A stretch of DNA of 64,000 nucleotides from Strongyloides papillosus (taxonomy: Eukaryota; Nematoda; Chromadorea; Rhabditida; Strongyloididae), in the NCBI GenBank assembly GCA_005656395.1, contig SRSI01000050.1:3224001-3288000 (forward strand), read 5' to 3'. Numbering within the stretch: the first letter of the stretch is position 1; each line of letters begins with the position of its first letter. Shown piece after piece: positions 11,714-22,845 of the stretch. The notes beneath the pieces were generated by a model. That model was not told the DNA's origin and made no database searches. It saw only the letters and a list, made by a program, of their open reading frames with translations. A program made the position numbers and the translations under genes.

Positions 11714-13397
11714 CTTAGAATCTCTAAAAGAAAAATAAATATTAAAAATGTTAAAAAAGAATTAAACGTTAGTTATAAGATGATAAATGAATTTCAAAAT
11801 ACGAGAGTAATAAAAACAATAAAGATAGAAAAGTTATATAAAATTTTACTTCGTTTTAAATGTGGCTTAATTTTAGAATACAATAAATAAAAATCTAAAT
11901 AGATATATTTTAGGCTTCCCCAAATTCTTTCAGTAGTAGAATTTTGTTTTTCCCTTCAAAGAATTTTCATTTAACAGTGTTATTTTTTTTTCAACAAAAG
12001 TATTATTTCTCCTTCAACGCGTTGTGTAGCGGTATTAAAGTTCAAATAGAAATAAGAGTATAAAGGAAAACATTTTATTATAATCATAAACACCAACAAC
12101 ATCTTAAAAACTGAGGGTCATAAAAAATGAACGAATATTAGGATAAGTCAGATATTTACATAGAAATAAAAAGTGGGTGTATGTTTTTGGGTAAAGAGAG
12201 GTGGTGTGCATTACCTCTCCCTTCTATTAATTTGGTGTCCTCACCAATCTTTATAATTTGTTTTATTAATTTGTCTTTTTTTTTAAAGAATCATTTCTTC
12301 TAGTGCTTTTCATTTGTAGCCAGAATTGAGGGTAGAACGTCGCATTTCACTTTTTAGAAATTTCTTTCATATAAATTTTAGAATTTGATCTTGACTTTGT
12401 CTGTTTCGCTTTTTATTTTTAAGATTTATTTTTTAATAATTGTAAATGTTTCATTAGCGAATTTCTTTATTGATCATTATCATTTGTGTTAAAATATTAG
12501 TTCATTTTTGTAATAGTCTAGATTCAAGTGAACACCTCCTTCTCTATTACATCTAATTCGAAAAGTATGGATAAAGATGTTATTTGTAAGAGATAATGAT
12601 TTTCAAGAGGTATATAAAGGTAAACAATGTCTTAAGGAAAAATAAGGGAAAAAGGATAACAATAAAATGGGTAATATTGGTAAGGAAAAAAGGTTATTTA
12701 AAAGTTATACGTATTAGTTTAGTATTTGATTGATTTTTCTATCTATTTTGTTTATATATGGATGTCGTTTATCACATTGACTTTGTTTTTGGTATATCTT
12801 CCTTCTAGACTTTTCTTTTTCTCTTTTGACTACACATTGATCTTCCTACGTTGTTTCTGATTTCATAGTCTTCTAGATCTTTTCATTTACTAGTTTAACT
12901 TTTGTTTTTGCCTAATTTTCATCAACATTTGTAAAATGTTTGGTTGGTTTCCTGATTTTACTTTTCAAAATTTTAGACGACGTCTGGGGCTGGTTCCCCC
13001 TTCCAATAAGAATCCTTCATCTCCTGATGAAATCTTATACATTTTTATTTGTTTGATATGCGCAATTTCTTGAGGTAATATTTTTCTAACAACATGCTCT
13101 GGCGCATCTGTTTGAATCACAAAATTTCAATTCATATCCGTAGGTACTAGCGCTTATTTCTCTTTCAATTTCTTAATGTTTAGATAGTTTAAATATGACC
13201 TCTTTGTATTTTGTACAGACACAATCTACTTTCTAATTAATAATATGGTCAATGGGGCTGTTTTCAAAAATTTTAAAGGCATTTGGTGCCCAAGTTCTAA
13301 AGATGTATGGATATTTTATTATTTTTGATGTTATTGACACCTTCAATCGGAATAATCTTGGGTAGTATTGATGTTCATTTGTTTTAAGCGATATCTA
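11714..13397. other. Intergenic region with possible decayed coding sequence on the minus strand
   Basis: No intact gene. On the minus strand from about 13,190 to 12,720 one frame reads like degraded protein, with segments such as DAPEHVVRKILPQE and LLEGGTSPRRRLKF separated by occasional stops. I do not recognise the family. The box at 11,789-11,810 is shared with the upstream region of the second LRAT gene. The remainder is AT-rich spacer. Confidence 0.3.
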
Positions 13398-15269
13398 CAC
13401 ACAAAAAATAAAAAGGACAAATCTTGACAAATCTATCTAAAATGCAATAAAATGTGCCACCATTTTAAAAAATTGAATATTATTCAAATCTAAAAAATAC
13501 CAAGCGATAGCAAAAAATTTTTAAACAACGCAAAATATTAGGTTATCGCTTACTTTTTGCCGTTTTTTTGCAAAGATATTTATTGTTTGACTTTTAAATT
13601 AATGTGACTTTTTTTAATTTTGATATTTTTTATGACATTATGCTCATTTTAGATCCCAACATGTTTTTTATCTTCATTTTGTAAAATACGTTATTAAAGG
13701 TCAATTTTGTTTAAAGTCATTAATCTCTTAATAAAAATCACTATTTTAAACAATTTATCAACAGCAATAAGTTTAAAAATTTCATAAAAATAACAATGAA
13801 AAGCAATAATTATTTACTCACACAAAGTATTATTAATAAAGATATTATTTTAATATTCGTTCTTATTTTAAACTTAAATATGTAGAAGTAATTTTTTTTA
13901 CTATCAGGTTGGAGAATAAATAATGGCCTTAAAATGTTATCGCAATTTTCTGCTGTAAAAAATTAAAATAAAAAATTTCATATTAAAACAGTCTTTATGT
14001 AGAAATGGAGAGGGACTTGCCCTGATAATTTTTTTCATATTACTTTAATTTTTAAATTAATTTAAAAGAAAGTTATGTCCGATCTTAAAAGTATTGTTAA
14101 AAAGGGAATTACAAGCAATTTTCTTACAAGAGTTTAAAGTTAGACGTAATTGAGTTTAAGCATATCGAAATATAGTGAATGCGTAGGGGGAAGGGTTAAC
14201 TTCTGAACGTTCTTTGCGTCGGTGGTTTGAGAAATTCCAAGGGGTTAACTTTGACCTCAATAATGAAGAGGGTTAAGAAAGACCTTTACTACCAATATTC
14301 AGAATTAATGTTAAGATTGTGGAACTAAATCTAAAGCAGTCACCAAGAGAGTTGAAATATATTGACAAGAACTTGAGAAAATAAATAAAAAACTAAAAAA
14401 AATCATCTGACTTTAAAAATAGGAATAACCCAATATTACAGGACTACAAGATATGAAGCTATTTTTCAAAACTAGTATTAAAAAAACTTGGTGAATTGAA
14501 ATATGGGGCTCTCTCTCAACCTCCATACTCCCCTGATCTCTTTCTTACAATTTTCGATTTGTTTGAGCATTTGGATGTATTTTTTAAGGATAAATTGTTT
14601 AAAAATCAGGAGTCGGCAGAAAGCGATTTCAGTGACTTCATTAAATCTAAAAGTCCTGAATCTCATAAAACAGGGATTCAAAAGCTGTTAGAACGTTGGG
14701 AAAAATGTATAGATTCTAACAGGTATTATTTCGATAAATTAATTTAACATAAACTTAAGTAAATGTTGCCTTAATTCATTTTTTTTGTTCTCGGCCATTA
14801 TTTATTCCCCAACCTAATATAAATAAAAATCTATATTATTCTATAACTTTTCATAAGTTTGATTTTTAAAGATGATTTTTAAAAGGCATTATGAAAAAAA
14901 TTTAGAGTATCAAATGTGAAAATTTCATAAAATACAATTTATAATAATGAAACTATTGAAAAGTATTTAAAAAAATGTACTGTAATATGTTAAAAATGTT
15001 TTTTATAAAAGTGTTTGTAATTTTACATAGAATTAAATTTTAACCTTGTATTTTAAAATGTATTGTAGAAAACAACTTATGTTCTAAAATAAAAATAGTA
15101 TACTAAAAAAAGAGAAACTTATTTTTATAATTCATTAATTATTGTTTTAATTTTTCATGTACAAAATAGTTGTGATAAAATTAGTCGCAAATAAAGAAAA
15201 TTTGAATTTTATTTGGTGGGACAAATTTATTACATTTTATACAAACCTGTGTCCTTTTTTTTCTGTGTG
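13398..15269. mobile_element. TIR element, copy A (CACACA...AAGGACA ends), interrupted by a mariner
   Basis: The element starts CACACAAAAAATAAAAAGGA and ends with the inverted form TCCTTTTTTTTCTGTGTG, flanked by TA on both sides (13396-13397 and 15270-15271). Inside the ends, further inverted similarity includes GTGCCACC/GTCCCACC blocks. Copy B at 18627-20229 matches it along its whole length outside nested insertions. With insertions removed the two copies are about 956 and 946 bases. No transposase frame belongs to this element itself, so it is probably a non-autonomous Tc1/mariner-type element. The TA flanks support that superfamily; the exact family is not known to me. Confidence 0.8.
13904..14817 (+). 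mobile_element. Relic mariner transposon nested in copy A
   Basis: The ends TCAGGTTGGAGAATAAATAA and the inverted TTATTTATTCCCCAACCTAA are typical mariner terminal repeats. The element is flanked by TA duplicates at 13902-13903 and 14818-14819. Copy B has the uninterrupted site (19121-19122 followed by TAAATAAAA). Transposase remnants are in plus orientation: RRWFEKFQ...NFDLNNEEG near 14,218-14,274, and a C-terminal part near 14,500-14,745 with PPYSPDL and GIQKLLERWEKC. The element is 914 bases where intact mariners are about 1.3 kb, so internal sequence with two catalytic Asp residues is lost. At the third position (SPDLAPSD in active enzymes) Asp is replaced by Ile. It is dead. Confidence 0.85.
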
Positions 15270-15271
15270 TA

Positions 15272-16226
15272 AATTTGAAAATAATAGCAATATACAAATT
15301 TGTTGAATTGTAATTTTATTAAAAACATTTTTATAATATAATTTATAAAAGCATATCATTTTATTCTCTTTTTTTCGTCACCTTTTTTTGCAAATATAAT
15401 TTTCCTTATAATTTTTTCGATATTTCAATGATCATAACTGTAATATTTTATAAATTTATTATACAGTATTATAATAAATATATTATACCATTATATCTTA
15501 ACTAAAAATGAAAAAAAATTCTTGTATTTTACTATCATCATATGTTAGTCATGTATAATTCACCATGATAATGAATGACAAAAACTGCTAATCAAATGAG
15601 AAAAAAAATTAATTGCTTATTTATAAGATATATAAATATAGTATTTTATCAATGTAGGTCTCTAAGAACAAAAATCATTATATTTACAACCTTTGTAAAT
15701 TATTTTTTTACTGTGTAAATAAAGTATGACTAGTTAGTTATACTCTTTATAGCTGTTCATTGGTTATATCCTATCTATACTCGACCCGCCACTCAAAATT
15801 ATAATAATAGGATATGGGCAAACTGTTTTGATAAGGATTAGGTTTACAAAATCACTATATAACAGTTGATTTGTTTCAGTTATATTTCAACTTCTTTCTT
15901 CCTTTCCTACCATCAACCATTTTAAAATGGTTCTTTATTTTTTATTTAATATTCAATTTTAACACATATCCAATCATTTTTCTTTTCTCCTTTATATTCT
16001 TCTCTCTCTTGATATGTACCAACGACGTTTTGATACAAATTAAAAATATTAATAAAATAAAAAAATTTTTATACTAAAATTTTTATCTAAAACAACGACG
16101 AATTCTGTTAATATACATTTTTTTTATCTTTCTCTTACATTCGAGAATATGTCTTTTCTATTAATTTTATCATATTTCCCTCATTGATAAATGCCCTTTC
16201 TTTTAGGGTTGTGCATATATTATATA
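15272..16226. other. AT-rich intergenic region between two transposons
   Basis: No gene or RNA gene seen. An open frame at 15,871-16,077 is almost entirely Phe, Ile and Leu and reflects base composition. Confidence 0.35.
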
Positions 16227-17088
16227 CGTGGTCTGTCCCAAAAGTAATGAGAATGGGTTCATTACAAACTCTATAGGCATCGGACTAAAGGTGAGGATAC
16301 CGTTTTGTAGAAAAAATTTTCCTCTACAAAATGGTATATATTCTATTTAAATCCGAGCACTAAAAAATGTTTTATGTTAAAAAAGTGGACCCATGTTTTA
16401 TACCCTTGTCACGCTCAAAAATATCATATTTTTAGATGAGGAAAATTTTAAAAAAATAAAAACAAGACGTTAAAGGCAAAAAATCTACAAGCTAATTATT
16501 GATTATAAATTGAGTCACTCATCATTGCCTGTTGAAGAGTTTTAATGTTCGGCAATTATTCCCCCTTTGCATGTTGCTCCCTATAGCCACAACTTACAAC
16601 ATGTAACTTTTTTCTACTCTTCGAAATTAAAAACCATCTTAAATTAAATTACTTTGAGAATTTAGAAAATGTACGATTATTTTCGACGAGTGCTCTAAAA
16701 AGTCGTATACATGAAGAATTTGGACTGATCACAAAATTTTTCTTTTATATTTTACTTTCAAATTTTCAAAGTTTCTGTAACATTTTTTTCATGTTTTGTA
16801 CAAAATTCAAATGCTCAACGCTGTTTAATGATTTTTTGCATGCTCATTGTTAAAAAAATTAAAAAATTTTTAGTTTGTGAGGATGATGGTTTTTTTGCCG
16901 TGACGAGAGTACAAAACATGAGTCTACTTTTTTTAACATAAAAAAATTTGTAGTGATTGGATTTAAATGGGATATATACCAATTTGTAGAGGAGAATTTT
17001 CTCTACAAAACGGTATCCTTACCATTTTAATCCGATGCTTGTGAGGGTCGTAATGAATTCATTCTCATTAATTTTGGAACAAACCATG
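16227..17088. mobile_element. Long inverted-repeat element with TA target sites
   Basis: The first roughly 200 bases (CGTGGTCTGTCCCAAAAGTA...) are repeated in inverted orientation at the right end (...TTTTGGAACAAACCATG). Shared internal blocks include GGATACCGTTTTGTAGA and ATGTTAAAAAA. Both sides are flanked by TA inside a TATATA context, as expected for Tc1/mariner-type insertion. The central 450 bases show no transposase frame, so it is probably a non-autonomous foldback-like derivative. Its transcript could form a long hairpin. Confidence 0.8.
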
Positions 17089-17367
17089 TATATACATATT
17101 AATATTACAACATTTGGTCTATCAAATCAGACATATTTAAAAACTTTTTCAATTAAACAGTGATATTATGTTTTCCCATTCTATGTATTATAATTAAAGG
17201 GTTAAAAATCTCATTATCATTTTCATACATCATTTATGATTAACTAAAGGAAATAGTTATATATAAATATATATAAAATATTATAAAAATTAATTTATAT
17301 TTTTTATTCTTTTTAGTTACCTTTAAAAACTGGGATTTTTTACATATTTTTTGTTTGTAAAATTAGC

Positions 17368-18589
17368 ATGGCTTCAAGTAAAACATCACAAACGAGTACA
17401 ATTGTTAAACAACCAAAAAATGATGTTACTAGAAAGGAATATCCTACATTGGAGGAGTTGCGTAAAGCAATTCCAGCTGAATGTTTTGAGAAAGATGCAT
17501 TGAAATCAATTTTCTTCTTAGTTTGGGATTTGCTATGCCTTGCTGGTATGTATATGATTGTTGGACAAGTTGAAAATTACTTTGGATGGATTGGTTTACT
17601 TTCATGGTAAGTAATATATACTTCAAATAAATCAATCATTTGTTTTCCCTCCATTAAAGGTATTTTTTAATTGGCATGTTTGGGTTTTCTCTTTTTGTTG
17701 TTGGACATGATTGTGGACATACTACATTCTCAAACTACACTTGGTTAAATGATATTTGTGGTCATATCGCACACGCTCCAATTATGGCACCATATTGGCC
17801 TTGGCAAAAATCACACAGACAACACCATCAATACACATCACACTTTGATAAAGATAGAGCTCACGTTTGGATAGACAAAGAAATATATGATGGTATGAAT
17901 TATTTGTCAAAACATTTCCATAAATTTCCACTATCTGGTCTAATTTTGTACGTTTAAAAACCTATAGTTAATCAATTAATAACTTTACTATTTTTAGCTG
18001 GCATTTATATACATTTGCTGGAATTGCTGATGGTTCACATTTCTGGCCATGGTCACGTCTATTTACCAACACAAAGGAACGTATTCAATGTGCTGTCTCA
18101 GCCTTAGCTGTTTTCGGTTGTATGTATACTGCTTTTGTCTTCTTAGATTATAGTATCTTCAATTGGATCAAATATTATTACATTCCATGTTGTTTTGCTG
18201 GATATTGGTTGGTCATGGTAACATATCTTCAACATAGAGATGAAAGTGTTGAAGTATATGAGGAAGGTAATTGGAATTTTGTTAAAGGACAACTTCAAAC
18301 ATATGATAGATATTATGGTTTCGGAATTGATTATTTGGTGCATCACAGCACTGAGTGCCATGTTGTCCATCACCTTTTCTTCACCAAAATTCCACATTAT
18401 AATTTAATGAAGGCCACCAAAGCTATCCAAGAAGTTTTAAAGGATTATCCAGGAACATATAAAAGAAAGACAAATTATGATTTTGTTTTTGAATACCTCA
18501 AATTGAATGTCATCCTTGAATACCTTGTTGGAAGAGGAACAGGTGTTCTTAAATATCCAAATGCAAAAACTGCTAAAAAAGCTTACTAA
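17368..18589 (+). CDS. fat-2: FAT-2-like delta-12 fatty acid desaturase
   Basis: Exons 17368-17606, 17660-17947 and 17998-18589 join in phase to give 372 residues. The three histidine boxes of membrane desaturases are intact: HDCGH at 96-100, HRQHH at 132-136 and HVVHH at 297-301. Between them come hydrophobic membrane spans. Long stretches such as CGHIAHAP, WPWQKSHRQHHQYTSH and DGSHFWPWSRLF match C. elegans FAT-2 closely, as does the N-terminal PTLEELRKAIPAECF. FAT-2 converts oleate to linoleate in the ER, the first step to polyunsaturated fatty acids. FAT-1 (omega-3) is a close paralogue, so the exact regiospecificity is inferred. The gene lies between two transposon copies. Confidence 0.9.
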
Positions 18590-18626
18590 AGGGGTTTTAT
18601 AAATATAAATAGAAGACATGTATCCA

Positions 18627-20229
18627 CACACAGAAAAAAAGGACAAATTTTAACAAATCTATCTATAATGCAAAAAAATGTCCCACCATTTAAAAAAATT
18701 GAATATTATTCAAATTTAAAAAATATCAAGCGATAGCAAAAATTTTTATACAACGCAAAATATTAGCTTTTCGCTTACTTTTTGCCGTTTTTTTACAAAG
18801 ATATATATGTTTGACTTTTAAATTAATGTGACTTTTTTTAATTTTGATATTTTTTATGACATTATGCCCATTTAGATCTTAACTTGTTTTTTTATTTTAT
18901 AAAATATGGTATTAAAAGTTAATTTCGTATAAAATTATTGATGTTTTAATAAAAATCATTATTTTAAACAATCTATTAACGACAAAGAGTTTAAAAATTT
19001 CGCAACAATAATAAAGAAAAGCAGTAATTATTTACTCACACAAAGTATTATTATTTAAAAATATTAATTTAGTATTCGTTCTTATTTTAAATTAAAATAT
19101 GTAAAAGTTATTTTTTTTACTATAAATAAAAATCTATATTATTTTATAACTTTTCATAAGTTTGATTTTTAAAGATGATCTTTAAAAGACATGGAAAATG
19201 AAATTTGACAGTCAACTACATTAAATATGCTACATATTTGTAAAATTTGCTACATCTTATGACATTTTGCGCCATCTTTTTTAGCAATTTGCACCATATT
19301 AGTACATTTTTGCGACATGTATCTTTCGTACCAAATAAAATATTCTTCAACATAATTTAGGTATGTTAAAGAGTAAAATAATATTATTAATATAAAGTGC
19401 AATTGAATTGGAAAAAGTGACTTTCGCTTGTCTATTGGGTAACAAAAATGGTTTTTTTTAAGAAACATACATAATATGGGCAAGCGAAAAAGAATTCTTT
19501 TTTATTTTTTACTAACTTATTTTTTGATTATTCCATTAGATTCAGTTCACACACGGCAACGCACTTTACAGCGACCTCTACCCTAATTAAGTTAAAAAAG
19601 AGACGATGGAAATCAACTTGCCGTGGTCACCTATGATCAAGCGAAATGACATTAAAAAAAGGAAAAAATATGAGTAACCATGGACAAGCGAATGTCTAAC
19701 GTCTGAAAAAAGATGGCGCAAATTGGTCAAAAAGATGTAGCAAAAATGATAAAAATGGCACAAATTGATAAAAAAAGATGGCGCAAAATGTCATAAGATG
19801 TAGCATATTTGATGTAGATAACTCTTAAATTCTGGGGTTCAAAAGACATTATGAAAACAATTTAGAGCATCAAACGTGAAAATTTTATAAAATACAATTT
19901 ATAATAATTCAAACGATTGAAAAATATTTAAAAAATGTACTGTAACATGTTAAAAATGTTTTTTTTATAAAAGTGTTTGTAATTTTGCATAGAATTAAAT
20001 TCTAATCTTGTATTTTAAAATGTATTGTAGAAAACAACTTATGTTCTAAAATAAAAATAGTATACTAAAAAAAGAGAAACTTATTTTAATAATACTCTAA
20101 ATATTGTTTTAATTTTCCATATACAAAATAATTGCGATAAAATTAGACGCAAATCAAGAAAATTCAAATTTTTTTAGGTGGGGCAAATTTGTTATATTTT
20201 ATGCAAACCTGTGTCCTTTGTTTTGTGTG
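18627..20229. mobile_element. TIR element, copy B, interrupted by a second element
   Basis: This is the same element as copy A, beginning CACACAGAAAAAAAGGACA and ending in the inverted AAAGGACA...CACAC form. The flanking TA sites have decayed to CA and TT. It keeps the empty site of the mariner found in copy A and carries its own insertion at 19193-19840 with a 9-base duplication. No transposase frame is present. It begins 37 bases after the desaturase stop codon, so the 3' UTR or poly(A) signal of that gene may lie within it. Confidence 0.8.
19193..19840. mobile_element. Nested long-TIR element with 9-base target duplication
   Basis: The sequence AAAAGACAT occurs at 19184-19192 and again at 19841-19849, and copy A carries it only once in the related form AAAAGGCAT. 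The inserted 648 bases have long terminal inverted repeats. Shared blocks are CTACATYAAATATGCTACAT and CTTATGACATTTTGCGCCAT, and weaker matches extend over 200 bases inward to a CGCTTGTC block. A 9-base duplication with long TIRs fits Mutator-like (MULE) elements better than Tc1/mariner. No transposase frame is seen, so it would be non-autonomous. The superfamily is an inference. Confidence 0.75.
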
Positions 20230-20437
20230 TTGTTTATTAATTAATACGACGAAATCTTGTCTCCAGGAAACTGATAATACAAATTCTTCAAAGGCATCTC
20301 AGAGACATATCATTTAAACAGAAGATATTTGTAACTATTTATAATATAAAATAAAAATACAACCTACGATATAAGCACCTTATAAAAAAAGACTTTTACA
20401 ACAGAAAGGCATATAAATAAAAAATATTTCCTTATTT

Positions 20438-21079
20438 TCAGGATGAACTCATTTCATTAGATATTGTCTCGGGATCTTTTTTTACTGAATCAGAAAATTT
20501 TGATACTAAATATTTTATTCCCGTAGCAGCTGTTACAACCAAAAAGCCACCAGGTAAAAATAATAAAACACCCATACCAATAAATGCAGCTTTTCCATAA
20601 TTGGCTTGATCACTTGTAGATATATTATATCTACTCCACTTGGCAAAGTGTTCGCAATTTATGTTAAAAAAAGAATAACCATGCTCGCCAACCTTACTTA
20701 AAGCACGATCATAAATATCCGATTGTGATAAGGGTTTATATTTTTTATCCATGGAATTGTTAATTCTACATTGATCGTTTCCACAAACATCAAAGAAATT
20801 CTCAATAGATATGGATGGATTTTTTTCATGATTATTTGTACTGGTACTGGAAGTAGAAGAAAATAAATTTACAAATAAGTTCGGTCCCTTATTATAATTT
20901 CCGTTGGTGAGGTGTACAACTTTATGAATACTATCCATAAAGCCAACGTAAACAGCCCAATGATTATAGATTGGAAGCCCAATACTAGAAGTTCTCCTAA
21001 TTTCAACAAGATCCCCGGTTTCTAATTTTTTTGCTAATTCACCAGCTGAAGTCCATTCACTTGTAAAACCGTAGTTCAT
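20438..21079 (-). CDS. LRAT-domain (H-rev107-like) protein, intact paralogue
   Basis: One exon from the ATG at 21079 gives 213 residues. A trans-splice-like acceptor (TTTTTCTTTCAG) sits 8 bases before that ATG, so the longer upstream frame is not used. The LRAT fold is visible: TGDLVEIRR, then YNHWAVYVG with His40, VVHLTNG with His56, and NCEHFAKW with Cys142. These form the expected His-His-Cys thiol centre of acyltransferases/phospholipases that act on membrane lipids or retinoids. Residues about 165-187 are a hydrophobic C-terminal anchor, as in H-rev107 proteins. The frameshifted paralogue at 11112-11713 has the same layout. The substrate cannot be read from sequence. Nematode relatives such as EGL-26 act in development, but orthology is not shown. 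Confidence 0.8.
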   Translation of the reverse strand: MNYGFTSEWTSAGELAKKLETGDLVEIRRTSSIGLPIYNHWAVYVGFMDSIHKVVHLTNGNYNKGPNLFVNLFSSTSSTSTNNHEKNPSISIENFFDVCGNDQCRINNSMDKKYKPLSQSDIYDRALSKVGEHGYSFFNINCEHFAKWSRYNISTSDQANYGKAAFIGMGVLLFLPGGFLVVTAATGIKYLVSKFSDSVKKDPETISNEMSSS

Positions 21080-21101
21080 TTTAGTTTCTGAAAGAAAAAT
21101 A
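21080..21101 (-). promoter_or_regulatory. Putative trans-splice acceptor of the LRAT gene
   Basis: On the minus strand a T-rich tract ending in TTTCTTTCAG lies directly before AAACTAAAATG. There is no upstream coding exon in frame with a donor. In nematodes this arrangement usually marks the spliced-leader addition site. A similar TTTTTCTTTTAG is placed before the other LRAT start (11,724-11,736). Confidence 0.5.
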
Positions 21102-22530
21102 ATATTACTGGTGGAAAAAATAATTCTAATAATATTTATAAACGAAGAAGTGAATTTCAAAATATGAGATTAAGAAACAACAGTTAGTGAATGAACCATT
21201 TAAAAATAATGTTGTCATTCCGCAAAACATAATTTCTCTTTCAACGCTTGAACTTTTGTTCATTGTAAATTTACAATTAAACAGTGGACTTTGCGATTTA
21301 AACACTTTATCGATAAATGTTTCATCTTTTTTTAACGTATAAAACAATCTGGAAGAATGATAAAAGTTCATTATTTGTATCATATGTCTTTCAAAAGAAA
21401 TTTCAAAATCGCAAAGAAGAAATAGAGTAGGAAGTAATTAATCTACAAATGCTGTATATTAGTTAATACATATGATTTTATTTCGAGAGAAACGATAAAA
21501 ACAAATTCTTCAAGAGAATCCAAGAGAGATTATAATTTAAGTATAGAATGCTTATAATTATTTATGATTTTAGATATGATATAAATTTAGACATATTCAC
21601 TTTATTAAAAGTTTTTTGGGATAGAAATATACAATTAATTTCCTTAAAACTCCAAATATTTTTACAGTAATAATTTTTTCATCACTGGGACACAAATTTG
21701 ATAATATATTTATTTTGTAACAAGAAAACATACAATTATTATTTATTCATCCCACATAGAAATCTAGATCTGAAAAATTCAAGTTAATGTAAATTTTTTA
21801 ATACATATTTCTAAAATACCATTGACATAGAAGTCTATTAACCATATTAGATTATTTAATAATGAAATTCTTTTAAAATTTTAGATACCCAATACAAACG
21901 TTTTGAGGAAGACATGAAAAATTAAGCATATGTTTAATTATTTTATTTATAACTGCTCAAAAAAAGAATCAAATCTCCAACAAGAATGCTTAAAATTCAC
22001 TGGACTTGGATTGAATTGTCAGATCATGAAGTTTTCCATCAGATTTTTACTTTGACACAAAAAGGCATAACCATTGAAATCTTGAGAAAACATAAAATTA
22101 GAAGAAGTTACTGGCTTTCTTATATCAATTTTTTTAAAACCGTTTTCATATCACAAAAATTAATCTTCAGAATCCCTTGTAATTTGTCCCATCGTTAAAT
22201 CATGGAGTTTCATACAAGAATTCATTTACATTTCTCTATGGTTGATTCAAATATGAATAAATAAATTATATTTTTTAAATAGCATGTTAAAATAATGCCA
22301 ATAATAATAAAGATGTATCTAAAATTTGAAGAATAAAAATTCTACTTAAGAATCCAGAATTTTTTTTAGAATCTACAAAAGAATAAACACAAGTTAGATG
22401 ACTACAAAACAAATATAATATCATAGTAATACTTTAAAAATAAACAAAGCGTTCTGTATATAAAAAACTATAAAATAATTGTACATATTCTACATATAGT
22501 GATAACACATCTATTAAAACGACCACCGTC
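21102..22530. other. Intergenic region between LRAT gene and SRP RNA
   Basis: No intact gene seen. Positions 21,152-21,170 contain the box GAATTTCAAAATATGAGA (minus-strand gene upstream), shared with the other LRAT copy. A stretch near 21,500-21,610 resembles the 3' flank of the LRAT gene near 20,265-20,345, which may be a trace of an older tandem copy. The last 60 bases before 22,531 should hold the upstream promoter of the SRP RNA gene. Confidence 0.35.
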
Positions 22531-22845
22531 GCCGGGAGTCGTGGCGGGCTCTTGTAAACCAGCTTCTAGGTGGCTTAGGATGGGGAAGGCCTGCCTATCG
22601 GATCAACACTTGTCTTCCTGGTGTCGTTGACCGAGTGTCCGTGCCAAGCGTAGCGTCGATAGACCATCAGTGGGGGAGCCCGTTGGTGATCGGTCGTAGG
22701 TGGTTTACTGCCTAGTAAAGAGAGATGGATGGCTCAGGCCCGTGAGGGAGCAGGCAAAAGTCTCCGCGCTATGACAGTGGCCGGATGGCACACGCGAGGC
22801 ATTGGGTTTCAAGTGCCGGTAGTATATGGTCCCACTCATTCTTTT
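22531..22845 (+). ncRNA. Signal recognition particle RNA (7SL RNA)
   Basis: A sharply GC-rich island of about 315 bases in AT-rich DNA aligns by eye along its length with animal 7SL RNA. The 5' end GCCGGGAGTCGTGGCG matches the 7SL start, and the UGUAA motif at 22,553-22,557 fits the SRP9/14-binding U-turn of the Alu domain. GAGTGTCCGTGCCAAG (22,633-22,648) matches the helix 6 region. GGGAGCAGGCAAAAGTCTCC (22,746-22,765) is the hallmark asymmetric loop of helix 8 that binds SRP54. The gene ends in a T-run (TTCTTTT, 22,839-22,845), as for RNA polymerase III. SRP RNA scaffolds the particle that targets ribosomes making secretory proteins to the ER. Exact ends are estimated from the alignment. 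Confidence 0.9.

Noticed and set aside
15871..16077. Hydrophobic open frame of 68 codons
   Set aside because: Low-complexity Phe/Ile/Leu string typical of poly(T)-rich DNA; no proper start context.
21126..21383. Minus-strand frame upstream of the LRAT gene
   Set aside because: No family match. It overlaps the conserved upstream box and has no splice link to the LRAT exon.
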